64,000 bases of DNA, taken from positions 59,571-123,570 of the forward strand of contig CANQUE010000002.1 of NCBI GenBank assembly GCA_947626905.1, written 5' to 3'. Positions 36,796-44,536 of this stretch are shown here, piece after piece; position 1 is the stretch's first letter, and each line of letters starts with the position of its first letter. The notes beneath the pieces are model-generated. The model did no database searches. It was not told the origin of the DNA and saw nothing but the letters and a program-made list of their open reading frames with translations. A program made the position numbers and the translations under genes. The stretch is from an uncultured Oscillospiraceae bacterium. GTDB lineage: Bacteria; Bacillota; Clostridia; Oscillospirales; Oscillospiraceae.

Positions 36796-37268
36796 AAAAG
36801 CTGTGGCTGAGCGTGCTGTATCTGGCGGCGATCAGCGTGCTGTCCAATCCGGCAGGCAGCCTCATCCGCCGCGATTTCCGCCCGGACGCGTTCCCCTTCA
36901 AGCCCTGGCCCTTTGAAAAGCAGGGCCGCTTTTACGAGCGGCTGCATATCCGCCAGTGGAAGGACCGGGTGCCGGATATGAGCAAGTATCTGCGCAGTCT
37001 TCCCCCCAAGGCCATACGGACCGCGTCCAGCGAACAGGCAAAAATGCTGGTGCAGGAGACCTGTGTGGCGGAAACCGTCCACGCCGCGCTGATGGTGCTG
37101 GCGCTGCCGGTGCTGCTGTGCAGGCGGTGGTGGGCCGCGCTGATGGTGCTGGTATACGATCTGCTGGGCAACCTGCCCTTCATCCTGATCCAGCGGTACA
37201 ACCGGCCCCGGCTGATGCGCCTGGCGGAGAAGCTGGAGCGCCGGGAGGGGGCGACGGCCCATGAGTGA
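36792..37268 (+). CDS. CrtO-like glycosyl acyltransferase family membrane protein
   Basis: A 158-residue membrane protein with an N-terminal hydrophobic segment (residues 3-20) and one or two more between about 95 and 135. The block DAFPFKPWPFEKQGRFYER followed by LHIRQWKDRVPD is typical of the small acyltransferase family named for glycosyl-4,4'-diaponeurosporenoate acyltransferase (CrtO of staphyloxanthin synthesis). No carotenoid genes are here, so acylation of a glycolipid made by the preceding gene is the better guess. It starts within the previous stop codon and overlaps the PAP2 gene by 8 bases. Confidence 0.75.
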   Translation: MKKLWLSVLYLAAISVLSNPAGSLIRRDFRPDAFPFKPWPFEKQGRFYERLHIRQWKDRVPDMSKYLRSLPPKAIRTASSEQAKMLVQETCVAETVHAALMVLALPVLLCRRWWAALMVLVYDLLGNLPFILIQRYNRPRLMRLAEKLERREGATAHE

Positions 37269-37962
37269 GCCTGTCCGGCCGGATTACCGCCGGCTGCGGT
37301 TTTCCAACGTCACGGACCCGGCCTACCGGCATATCCTGCTGCTGCTGTACTGGCCTGTGCACGGGCTGGTGTTCCTGCTGCTGGAGCGGGGCGGTCTGAT
37401 CAGGCAGTATTACACCGTGCAGTGCGCCCTGGATGGCCGCATCCCCTTCAACGAGTGGTTCTTCATCCCCTATCTGTTCTGGTTCGTCTACCTGGCGGGC
37501 GCGCTGGTCCTCACCTTTTTCTATGACGTGCCCTCCTTCCGGCGGATGATGCGCTTCATCATCCTCACGTATGGGATCACGCTGGTGATCTACATCCTCT
37601 GGCCCACCCGCCAGCTGCTTCGTCCGGCCGTATTCCCCCGGGACAACCCGCTGACCCGGTTCGCCGCCTGGTTTTACACGTTCGATACCAACACCAACGT
37701 GTGCCCCTCCATCCACGTGCTGGGGGCCGTCGCAGTATCGGTGGGGCTGTGGGACTGCGGGCGCTTTGCCCGCCCGGGCTGGCGGCTGGCCTTCGGCGCC
37801 ATGACCGCGCTGATATGCGTTTCCACCCTGTTCGTCAAGCAGCACTCCGTGCTGGACGTGCTGGCCGCGGCGGGACTGAGCGCGCTGGCCATGCCCCTTG
37901 TGACCGCCGCCGCCCGCCGGCGCTCTCCCCCGTCGGAAAAGCCTGTCACCGCCCGGCGGTGA
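37261..37962 (+). CDS. PAP2 family phosphatase/phosphotransferase, Aur1-like
   Basis: A 233-residue membrane protein with about six hydrophobic segments. Motif 2 of the PAP2 family appears as CPSIHVLGA (about residue 150) and motif 3 as KQHSVLDVLAA (about 192); motif 1 is degenerate. This arrangement with widely spaced N-terminal helices resembles inositol-phosphorylceramide synthase-like (Aur1) members as well as lipid phosphatases. It is the last of three overlapping genes, so it probably acts on the same lipid, either dephosphorylating a phosphatidate-type precursor or transferring a head group. Confidence 0.82.
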   Translation: MSEPVRPDYRRLRFSNVTDPAYRHILLLLYWPVHGLVFLLLERGGLIRQYYTVQCALDGRIPFNEWFFIPYLFWFVYLAGALVLTFFYDVPSFRRMMRFIILTYGITLVIYILWPTRQLLRPAVFPRDNPLTRFAAWFYTFDTNTNVCPSIHVLGAVAVSVGLWDCGRFARPGWRLAFGAMTALICVSTLFVKQHSVLDVLAAAGLSALAMPLVTAAARRRSPPSEKPVTARR

Positions 37963-37980
37963 CCCTGATCCAACATATGA

Positions 37981-38014
37981 AAAGCGTCTGCCGCGATCAT
38001 GCGGCAGACGCTTT
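37981..38014. terminator. Bidirectional terminator, 14-bp stem
   Basis: AAAGCGTCTGCCGC, loop GATCAT, GCGGCAGACGCTTT, between convergent PAP2 and C69 dipeptidase genes. Confidence 0.88.
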
Positions 38015-38040
38015 ATATGTTGTGGGGACCTTTCCGGCTG

Positions 38041-39576
38041 TTATTTCGCGCTGATGGTCTCGTACGCCTGCAGCGCGGCGTCGTGGGCCTGATGGGCCAT
38101 GGCGGCGGAGGCGTCCGTCACCTCCAGCGCCAGAGCGTCCATATCCTCCGCATCCGCGGCCAGGGCCTTCATGTCCTCGAAACCTGCCAGGATATCCGCC
38201 TGCACATCCGCATAGGCATCCTTCACCGCCTGCTGCTGGCTCTCGTCCACATAGAGCAGATAGTTGCTCACCGCGTCAAAGCTCCAGTACATGCTCTCCG
38301 CCCAGTCCTCCGGCAGGACGGTAAAGCCCTCTTCGCCGCCCCACGTGGTGGTCGGATAGTAGGGCGCGCTGCCGTCCGGCTCCTCGGCGGTGAACTCCGC
38401 CTCGCCCACCGAGATCTTATAGGCCCCATAGGTGTCCTCCGTCAGCGCGGAATAGTAGGGCACGTACACAGTGTAGGCGCCATCGTCCATGGCCACCCAC
38501 TCCACAGTGCCCAGCTCCATGGGCGCGCCGGCGTCCAGCTGGAAGATGTGGATATCCAGGTTGGCGGCCCGGGCAACTTTATCCACTTTATAAAAGTCGA
38601 ACATATCCTGCAGGGTGAAGGTCCGGTCCGCCTCGATGTTGGTATACAGGGGCACGATCTGGCCGTCCTTCACGTTGCTGATGCAGAAGTCCTCATAGGC
38701 CAGCGTTTCCTCGGTGTAATCATAGGCCTCGTTCAGGTAGCCAAGGCAGTTGGGCATCCGCGGGTCCATGTAGTCCTCGCTGTAGCTGGCCCGGTAGTCG
38801 ATCTGGTTTTCCGCCTCGTCGCCCACAAAGGCGCCGGCGTCCACCGCGGTGGCGATCAGATCCTCCGACGCGATGATCCCCTCGTCATCCAGGTCGATCA
38901 GCCCCACCAGGCTCATATTGGGATTGACAAAGATCATATCGCTGGGCAGCTGCATGGCGATATACTGGGTACCGGTGCAGTTTTCGATGTACCAGGTCTC
39001 ATTCTGGTCGGCGATCACGATGGAGGAGCCGCCGGCCATGCCATACTCGTCATAGATGCCCATCAGAATGTCCAGACCGTCCTTGGCGCTGTCCGCCTGG
39101 CTGAGCACCACGGTGACGATCTCCGCCTCCTCGATGCCGGTTTCCGGGTAGGGATCTGCCAGCACCATGGCCTCGTTGGGATAAATGCTGACCGTGGCGG
39201 TCATGCTCACGCCCATCTCGTTGGTGCCTCCGGCCTCATAGGGGGTGTGCTCATGGAGATCGCCGCAGTCGGGGCACTCTCCCGCCAGGTTGTCGTCCCG
39301 GAAGGCGGTGTAAGCGTAGCTGTCCTTGACGAAGGTGTACTCAAAGCCATAGCAGCCGGCATACGCTTCCCCCGCCTGATGGTTCCCCGCGGGGCTGACA
39401 TAGAACACCTTGTTGTAACTGTTGGCGAGATCCTCGCTTCGGGCGAAATAGGTCTGTCCGTCTTCTGTCAGGTCGGAGCCCACATAGATGGACGTGCAGG
39501 CCAGCGCCCCGGTGGAAAGCCCCATCACCAGCGTCAGCGCGATGACGAGAGCCGTCAGTTTTTTCAGCATTTTCAT
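38041..39576 (-). CDS. C69 family dipeptidase, secreted
   Basis: A 511-residue exported Ntn-hydrolase-type dipeptidase. The signal peptide ends with GLSTGALA and the mature protein starts CTSIYVGSDLTEDGQTYFAR, where the N-terminal Cys is the family nucleophile; NSYNKVFYV and TNEMGVSMTATVS further support PepD/U34 membership. The C-terminal 60 residues form a helical tail (AVKDAYADVQADILAGFEDM). The same Cys could in principle be lipidated, but catalysis needs it free. The start ATG is 39574-39576, behind GAGGAAAG; a promoter lies 56 bases upstream. Confidence 0.9.
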   Translation of the reverse strand: MKMLKKLTALVIALTLVMGLSTGALACTSIYVGSDLTEDGQTYFARSEDLANSYNKVFYVSPAGNHQAGEAYAGCYGFEYTFVKDSYAYTAFRDDNLAGECPDCGDLHEHTPYEAGGTNEMGVSMTATVSIYPNEAMVLADPYPETGIEEAEIVTVVLSQADSAKDGLDILMGIYDEYGMAGGSSIVIADQNETWYIENCTGTQYIAMQLPSDMIFVNPNMSLVGLIDLDDEGIIASEDLIATAVDAGAFVGDEAENQIDYRASYSEDYMDPRMPNCLGYLNEAYDYTEETLAYEDFCISNVKDGQIVPLYTNIEADRTFTLQDMFDFYKVDKVARAANLDIHIFQLDAGAPMELGTVEWVAMDDGAYTVYVPYYSALTEDTYGAYKISVGEAEFTAEEPDGSAPYYPTTTWGGEEGFTVLPEDWAESMYWSFDAVSNYLLYVDESQQQAVKDAYADVQADILAGFEDMKALAADAEDMDALALEVTDASAAMAHQAHDAALQAYETISAK

Positions 39577-39631
39577 ATTCTTTCCTCGCTTCCCCCGGCC
39601 TTGGGATCTCCCGGCCGGAATTGGTATTTTG

Positions 39632-39660
39632 ATTATATACCGCATAACTCGCTAATACAA
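39632..39660 (-). promoter_or_regulatory. Promoter for C69 dipeptidase
   Basis: Minus strand TTGTAT (39655-39660), 17 bases, TATAAT (39632-39637). Confidence 0.75.
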
Positions 39661-39716
39661 GATGAAAATTCAATAAAATTCAACATATTTGGATTATTAT
39701 TCATACCAAAACCAAC

Positions 39717-39742
39717 AAAAGGGCCGCATCCGCGGCCCTTTT
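39717..39742 (-). terminator. Terminator of the transketolase-ADH operon
   Basis: AAAAGGGCCGC, loop of 4, GCGGCCCTTTT; it lies 30 bases after the iron alcohol dehydrogenase stop. Confidence 0.88.
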
Positions 39743-39771
39743 ATACTGCATAAACCAATTTGTATTCATTT

Positions 39772-40986
39772 TTACAGCCGGAGCTGCTCGATGACCTGGC
39801 GGAAATGCTCCCGTGTGAACACCTGGGGAACGGGATAGACCGGATTGGCCTCGTGCATGGCCCAGGTGATCATCTGCTCCACATCCTCGTCCCGGATAAA
39901 GTCAAATCCCTTGGGGATGCCCATGCGCTCGTTCATCAGTTCGATCTGGCGGATCATGGCGTTGGCCCGGTCCTCGTCCGTGCCGCCGGAAAGCACGCCC
40001 GTCAGCTCTGCCAGGCGGCCCAGCCGCTTGTGGATCACGCTTCCGTAATCCCGCAGCACATAGGGCAGGATCACCGCGTTGGCCAGGCCGTGGGGGGTGT
40101 TATACAGTCCGCCCAGCGTGTGGGCGATGGCATGCACGTTCCCCACCCCTACCCGGGAGAAGGCAAAACCCGCCTTATAGGCCGCCAGCTGCATCTGTTC
40201 CCGGGCCTCGATGTCGGAGCCGTCCTGCCAAGCCCGCTCCAGATACCGGAAGATGATGCACACCGCGTCCTCCGCCAGCTTTTTCGTCTCCTTGGTATTG
40301 TTGCTCCGGGAGAAATACGCCTCCAGCGCGTGGACCAGCGCGTCCATGCCGGTGGATGCCGTCACCGCCGGGGGCAGTCCCACGGTCAGCTCCGGGTCCA
40401 GCACCGCGTACCGGGGCATGAGCACCGGGTCCATGATGGCCGCCTTGTGGCGGGTCTTCTCGTCCACGATCACCGCGGCGATGGTGGTCTCACTGCCCGT
40501 GCCGGCGGTGGTGGGCACGGCGATGAGCACAGGCAGCTTTTTCCACACCCGCAGGATGCCGTTCAGCTGTGCCACCGTCTTTCCCGGCCGCACCAAAAGG
40601 CAGGCCGCCGCCTTGGCGGTATCCATGGGCGCGCCGCCGCCCAGGCCGATGAAGCAGTCGCAGCCCGCCGCCCGGTAAGCGTCCCGGCAGGCCTCGCAGT
40701 TGGCGGAAGTGGGGTTGGGCTGCACATCGGAGAAAACGGTATATTCTATCCCGGCCTGCTCCAGCAGGTCCGTCAGCCGCGGGGCCAGCGCCTGCCGCAG
40801 ATAGGGGTCCGTCACGATCATGGGATGCTTCCGCCCGGCGGACTGGAGCAGAAACGGGATGCGCCCGACGCTCCCCGGCCCGGCGACCAGCGCCGGATGC
40901 CGCCAGTGGACCAGCGCCTTGACCAGGGCAAAGCCCCCGTGGTATATCCGGTTCGCGCCGATATAGAGCTTATCCAGTATGTACAT
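39772..40986 (-). CDS. Iron-containing alcohol dehydrogenase
   Basis: A 404-residue group III alcohol dehydrogenase. The nucleotide-binding loop is GLGGGAPMDTAKAAA near residue 115, the family segment TAGTGSETTIAAV near 165, and metal ligands fall in DALVHALEAYF and NVHAIAHTLGGLYNTPHGLANA (about 220-285). It probably reduces an aldehyde or ketone with NAD(P)H. The gene begins one base after the SCP2-like gene ends, so it belongs to the transketolase operon. The substrate is unknown; coupling to a ketol-transfer product is inferred from context only. Confidence 0.9.
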   Translation of the reverse strand: MYILDKLYIGANRIYHGGFALVKALVHWRHPALVAGPGSVGRIPFLLQSAGRKHPMIVTDPYLRQALAPRLTDLLEQAGIEYTVFSDVQPNPTSANCEACRDAYRAAGCDCFIGLGGGAPMDTAKAAACLLVRPGKTVAQLNGILRVWKKLPVLIAVPTTAGTGSETTIAAVIVDEKTRHKAAIMDPVLMPRYAVLDPELTVGLPPAVTASTGMDALVHALEAYFSRSNNTKETKKLAEDAVCIIFRYLERAWQDGSDIEAREQMQLAAYKAGFAFSRVGVGNVHAIAHTLGGLYNTPHGLANAVILPYVLRDYGSVIHKRLGRLAELTGVLSGGTDEDRANAMIRQIELMNERMGIPKGFDFIRDEDVEQMITWAMHEANPVYPVPQVFTREHFRQVIEQLRL

Positions 40987-40987
40987 C

Positions 40988-41764
40988 TCAGGTCACCATC
41001 GCCTGGATGATCGCCATGTAGTCGTTCAAAAGGCTGGCGTATTCCGGACTGCCCACCAGCTCCACATAGCCCTGCTCCTCCGCGGCGACAAAGCCCACCT
41101 GCTTGCCCAGCACCTTCAGCGCCCCCTCCACGCTGGTGAACCGGAACAGCACAAAGGGCGTCCGGCGGGCATAGACCCCATGGCCGGACTTGCTCTTGCC
41201 CTGGCACACCCGCAGATAACAGGCGATCTTTGCCGGATCATCGCCCTCCTCCACCCGGAACTGATAGATCCGGTCCGGCTGGCGGTGGCAGAACTCGTGG
41301 AAGTCCGGGTCCCCCAGCTTGTTATAGGTGCTCAGGGCCCGGCAGATCAGGTACAGGGAACACTTTACCTTCAAATACTTCTCCAGATCGTTCTGGGGCG
41401 TTTTGGTCATCACCTTCAGCCCCATCAGATAGCTGAGCAAAAAATAAAACGCCACGGCCACATTGCCTTTGATGGCGGGCAGATGGGTGCCGGTGCCCTT
41501 TAAGAGGGCGTTCATTTTCTCCACCGAGGAAAAGGTCATCACGATATCCGCCTTGTCCGACGGCCCCTGGACCACATCCAGATGGCCGTCGGAGAAGGTC
41601 ATGGTGCAGCAGATCAGCTCTTCGCCGTTTTTCGCGCCGAACTGGATCACATGGTTGAATCTCTTGCCCTTCAGCTTGGGGCTCTCGTCCATGAGCACCT
41701 GCAGCACGGGCATGGCCGCGTTGAGAAACAGCTTCGCGGTGATGACGTCCTGTTCCGTCGCCAT
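40988..41764 (-). CDS. SCP2-like (sterol carrier protein 2 fold) protein of unknown function
   Basis: A 258-residue soluble protein with no signal peptide. The N-terminal 130 residues resemble an SCP2-type lipid-binding domain: HVIQFGAKNGEELICCTMTF, then PSDKADIVMTFSSVEKMNALL and LPAIKGNVAVAFYFLLSYLMGLKVM. The C-terminal half (from about 140) is not recognised and includes several Cys and a CHRQPDRIYQFRVEEGDD segment. It sits between the transketolase pair and the dehydrogenase with 1-base gaps on both sides, so it is almost certainly co-translated with them. A role in binding a hydrophobic substrate or product is speculative. Confidence 0.6.
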   Translation of the reverse strand: MATEQDVITAKLFLNAAMPVLQVLMDESPKLKGKRFNHVIQFGAKNGEELICCTMTFSDGHLDVVQGPSDKADIVMTFSSVEKMNALLKGTGTHLPAIKGNVAVAFYFLLSYLMGLKVMTKTPQNDLEKYLKVKCSLYLICRALSTYNKLGDPDFHEFCHRQPDRIYQFRVEEGDDPAKIACYLRVCQGKSKSGHGVYARRTPFVLFRFTSVEGALKVLGKQVGFVAAEEQGYVELVGSPEYASLLNDYMAIIQAMVT

Positions 41765-41765
41765 A

Positions 41766-42782
41766 TCATTCGTCCTCCCAGTTGTCGTCTTCCGGGGTGT
41801 CGATGCCCATCATCCGCCGGGCCTCGTCGGCGATGCCGTTGGCGTCCAGGCCGTAATAGGCATACAGGTCCTCGGCATAGCCGATCTCGGCGAAGATGTC
41901 CTTGACGCCGTGCTTGTGGAAACGGCAGACGGCGCCCTCCTCCGCCAGCACGCTGGCCACCGCGTCGCCCAGGCCGCCGATCACATTGTGCTCCTCCACG
42001 GTGAGGATGTGGCCGGTCTCGGCGGCGGCCGCCAGCACGGCCTCCCGGTCCAGGGGCTTGAGGGTGTGCATGTTCACCACCCGCACGTCGATGCCCTCCT
42101 CCGCCAGGGTCCTGGCGGCGTTCAGGCTCTGGAGCACGCCGATGCCGCAGGCGATGATGGTCATGTCCTTGCCCGGGCGCATGGTGACGGCCTTTCCGAT
42201 CTGGAAGTCATAGTCCTCGCTCTCATAGCAGGGCGGTTCGAATCCCCGTCCGATCCGCATATACACCGGCCCCGGCACGTCCACGCAGGCCCGGATGGCC
42301 CGGCTGGTCTCGACGCCGTCCGCCGGGCAGATCACGGTCATGTTGGCGATGGCCCGCATGACGGCAAAGTCCTCCGTGCAGTGGTGGGTGGTGCCCGCGT
42401 GGCCGAAGCTCATGCCGCCATGGGTGGCGATGATCTTCACCGGCAGGTTTTGATAGGCGATGTCGGTGCGGATCTGTTCCCCCGCCCGGAGGCAGGCAAA
42501 AATGGCGAAGGTACTGGCAAAGGGGATCAGGCCCGTCTTGGCCATGCCCGCCGCCGCGCCGAACAGATCCTGTTCGGCGATGCCCACATTGAAGATCCGT
42601 TCGGGGAAGACCTCGCCGAACTTGTTGAGGGCGGTGGACTTCTCCAGGTCCGCCGTGAGGGCCACGATCCGGGGATCGGCCTTGGCCAGCTCCGCCAGGG
42701 TCCTGCCGTAGATCTCACGGCTGGTCATGGTGCTGGAGTCGTAGCAGGTCCAGTTGGTACCGGTGACAGCGCTTTCCGCCAT
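41766..42782 (-). CDS. Transketolase, C-terminal subunit
   Basis: A 338-residue protein with the pyrimidine-binding and C-terminal domains of a split transketolase. ADLEKSTALNKFGEVFPER and NVGIAEQDLFGAAAGMAKTGL (the Glu that activates thiamine diphosphate is in IAEQ), plus HGGMSFGHAGTTHHCTEDFA, are diagnostic. It pairs with the next gene upstream, whose product carries the diphosphate-binding domain. Split transketolases are common in Firmicutes, and many act in pathways other than the pentose phosphate route. Confidence 0.92.
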   Translation of the reverse strand: MAESAVTGTNWTCYDSSTMTSREIYGRTLAELAKADPRIVALTADLEKSTALNKFGEVFPERIFNVGIAEQDLFGAAAGMAKTGLIPFASTFAIFACLRAGEQIRTDIAYQNLPVKIIATHGGMSFGHAGTTHHCTEDFAVMRAIANMTVICPADGVETSRAIRACVDVPGPVYMRIGRGFEPPCYESEDYDFQIGKAVTMRPGKDMTIIACGIGVLQSLNAARTLAEEGIDVRVVNMHTLKPLDREAVLAAAAETGHILTVEEHNVIGGLGDAVASVLAEEGAVCRFHKHGVKDIFAEIGYAEDLYAYYGLDANGIADEARRMMGIDTPEDDNWEDE

Positions 42783-42784
42783 GG

Positions 42785-43630
42785 TCAGTCCACCTCCTTA
42801 TAGGCGTTCTCGATGGAGGCCTTGGCTCTGGCGCACAGGACCGAGTCCCCCGCGGCATAGTGATAGGGTATCTGGTTTTCCATGAAATCCACGCCCTTGC
42901 CCTTCACCGTATGGGCGATGATGACGACGGGCCTGTCCTTGGCCGCCCAGGCTCTGTCCAGCGCCTCGCCGATCTGGAAAAAGTCGTGGCCGTCGATCTC
43001 GATGGGATCAAAGCCGAACGCCCGCCATTTGTCCGCGAAGGGCTCCAGGGCCATCACCTGCTCGGTGGTGCCGTCGATCATCAGGCCGTTGCGGTCCACG
43101 ATGGGGATCACGTTGGTCAGCTTGTAGTGGGAAATGGCCATGGCCGCCTCCCAGACGCTCCCCTCGCAGCTCTCTCCGTCCCCCAGCAGGCAGACCACCT
43201 TGTTGTCCCGGCCCTGGTACCGGAAGCCCAGCCCCATGCCGAACGCTATGGGCAGCCCGTGGCCCAGGCTCCCGGCGGACACGTCGCAGCCCACCACCTT
43301 GTTGCTGTCCGGATGCATGGCAAAGGGACTGCCGAAGTGGTTGAAGGTCTTCAGCAGCGCGTGGGGGAAATAGCCCCGCTCGCTGAGTACGGGGATATAG
43401 CCCGCCGCCGCATGGCCCTTGGACAGGATGAACCGGTCCCGTTCCTCCCAGTCCGGCCGCTCCGGGTCGATCTTCAGATATTTGAAATACAGCGCCGTCA
43501 GCAGATCCATGCAGCTCAAAGATCCGCCCACATGGGCTCCGCCGGACCAGGCCATCACGTCGATGACCGTCAGGCGAAGCTGCCTGGCGATGCGCCGCAG
43601 TTCGCTGTTCGCCTCCGGTGTGACCGGCAT
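42785..43630 (-). CDS. Transketolase, N-terminal subunit
   Basis: A 281-residue protein with the thiamine-diphosphate domain: AWSGGAHVGGSLSCMDLLTALYF, SKGHAAAGYIPVLS, GSLGHGLPIAFGMGLGFR and the Mg/diphosphate motif GDGESCEGSVWEAAM continuing to NVIPIVDRNGLMIDG. Together with the downstream subunit it forms a complete ketol-transferase. The start has a GGGGGG ribosome binding site. It is the first gene of a four-gene operon, and its promoter -10 box lies inside the hairpin repeats at 43661-43900. Confidence 0.92.
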   Translation of the reverse strand: MPVTPEANSELRRIARQLRLTVIDVMAWSGGAHVGGSLSCMDLLTALYFKYLKIDPERPDWEERDRFILSKGHAAAGYIPVLSERGYFPHALLKTFNHFGSPFAMHPDSNKVVGCDVSAGSLGHGLPIAFGMGLGFRYQGRDNKVVCLLGDGESCEGSVWEAAMAISHYKLTNVIPIVDRNGLMIDGTTEQVMALEPFADKWRAFGFDPIEIDGHDFFQIGEALDRAWAAKDRPVVIIAHTVKGKGVDFMENQIPYHYAAGDSVLCARAKASIENAYKEVD

Positions 43631-43660
43631 AAGTACGCCCCCCTATATTAACTGTTTATA

Positions 43661-43900
43661 GTCATTATAGCATATCCGCCTCTGGCGGGATGCTATAATG
43701 GGGCACGTTTTGCGGTTCCGGCCTTGGCCGGGAGCAAAACCGCCTCAAATCATGTATAATGACCGCCCTGCGGTCATTATAACATATCCACCTCTGGGCG
43801 GGATGCTATAATGGGGCATGTTTTGCGGTTCCGGCCTTGGCCGGGAGCAAAACCGCCTTAAATCAAATATAATGGCTATTTCATAGCCATTATAGCATAG
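43661..43900. repeat. Tandem 112-base multi-hairpin repeat, two units plus partial third
   Basis: Unit 1 is 43661-43772 and unit 2 is 43773-43885, about 90 percent alike by eye, followed by a fragment of a third (GCCATTATAGCATA). Each unit has three hairpins: A (TATAGCAT...ATGCTATA), B (GTTTTGC..CCGGCC/GGCCGG..GCAAAAC) and C. Hairpin C is a perfect 12-bp stem in both copies, TATAATGACCGC/GCGGTCATTATA (43755-43781) and TATAATGGCTAT/ATAGCCATTATA (43868-43894), with four compensated base-pair differences. TATAAT boxes occur on both strands. The array lies 31 bases upstream of the transketolase start. Confidence 0.85.
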
Positions 43901-44001
43901 GAAACCGATAAATACATAAAAATCTCAATATAAAAATGTCAAAATATTCTAGCCGATCGCCCTTGATCTTTTGGAAAAGCATACAACCCGTTACGGATAT
44001 G
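43901..44001. other. AT-rich spacer
   Basis: About 100 AT-rich bases between the repeats and the next terminator. I see no gene or clear promoter here. Confidence 0.4.
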
Positions 44002-44023
44002 AAAAGGCCGCCCGGAGGCGGCC
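44002..44023 (-). terminator. Terminator of the Bce module
   Basis: GGCCGCC and GGCGGCC pair around a short loop, followed by TTTTC on the minus strand. A second hairpin, GGCGG-AAAA-CCGCC (44034-44049), lies closer to the lipoprotein stop codon. Confidence 0.75.
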
Positions 44024-44058
44024 CTGGTTCGCGGAGGCGGAAAACCGCCCCGTTTTTT

Positions 44059-44523
44059 TCATTCGATCTTCAGATCCACGCTCCCGGTGAAACCCTCGCA
44101 GACCAGGTTGAAGTAGTTGCTCCCCGGCCCCAGGTAGACGGTCTTGTCACAGGAGGCCTCCTCCTGGGTATCCGCCAGGATCACGGCGTCGGCCGCGCCG
44201 CAGTTCCACTCCAGCCGGGCGGACCCGGTCCCCTCCAGGGTGCAGACCACGGTCACGTGGTCGTTCTCCCGGCGCTCCAGCGCCGTCCCCCCGAACAGGG
44301 CCTCCTCCCCGGTGAAGTCTTCATATCCGGCCGAGTAGGTCCCGGTGTACTTATCCCGGCCGAAGCTCCGCTCCCCTTTCAGAGTCAGCGCCGTGTCCAG
44401 CCCCACGTTTCCCGCCGCCTCCACCACGGAGCCGTACAGATCCAATATCTGCTCCTTATCGCATCCGGGCAGCAGCGCCCCCGCCAGCAGAAGCAGCATA
44501 AAGACGATCGCCGTCAGTTTCAT
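44059..44523 (-). CDS. Lipoprotein downstream of BceAB, unknown function
   Basis: A 154-residue lipoprotein with signal and lipobox LLAGALLPGCDKEQ (Cys at about 21). The rest is a soluble, beta-rich domain with DHVTVVCTLEGTGSARLEW and a C-terminal YLGPGSNYFNLVCEGFTGSVDLKIE-type strand pattern (only its outline is used here). It begins 13 bases after the permease gene, so it is part of the module. Accessory lipoproteins of peptide-resistance operons may intercept the drug or tune sensing; nothing in the sequence proves this. Confidence 0.65.
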   Translation of the reverse strand: MKLTAIVFMLLLLAGALLPGCDKEQILDLYGSVVEAAGNVGLDTALTLKGERSFGRDKYTGTYSAGYEDFTGEEALFGGTALERRENDHVTVVCTLEGTGSARLEWNCGAADAVILADTQEEASCDKTVYLGPGSNYFNLVCEGFTGSVDLKIE

Positions 44524-44536
44524 GCCCGCGCCTCCT

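Noticed and set aside
35671..37962. Carotenoid (staphyloxanthin-like) cluster, because of the CrtO-like gene
   Set aside because: No crtM, crtN, crtP or crtQ-type genes are present; the partner glycosyltransferase is of the MGDG type.
42220..42260. GGTTCGAATCC-like T-arm of a tRNA
   Set aside because: It lies inside the transketolase coding frame and no acceptor or anticodon arms pair around it.
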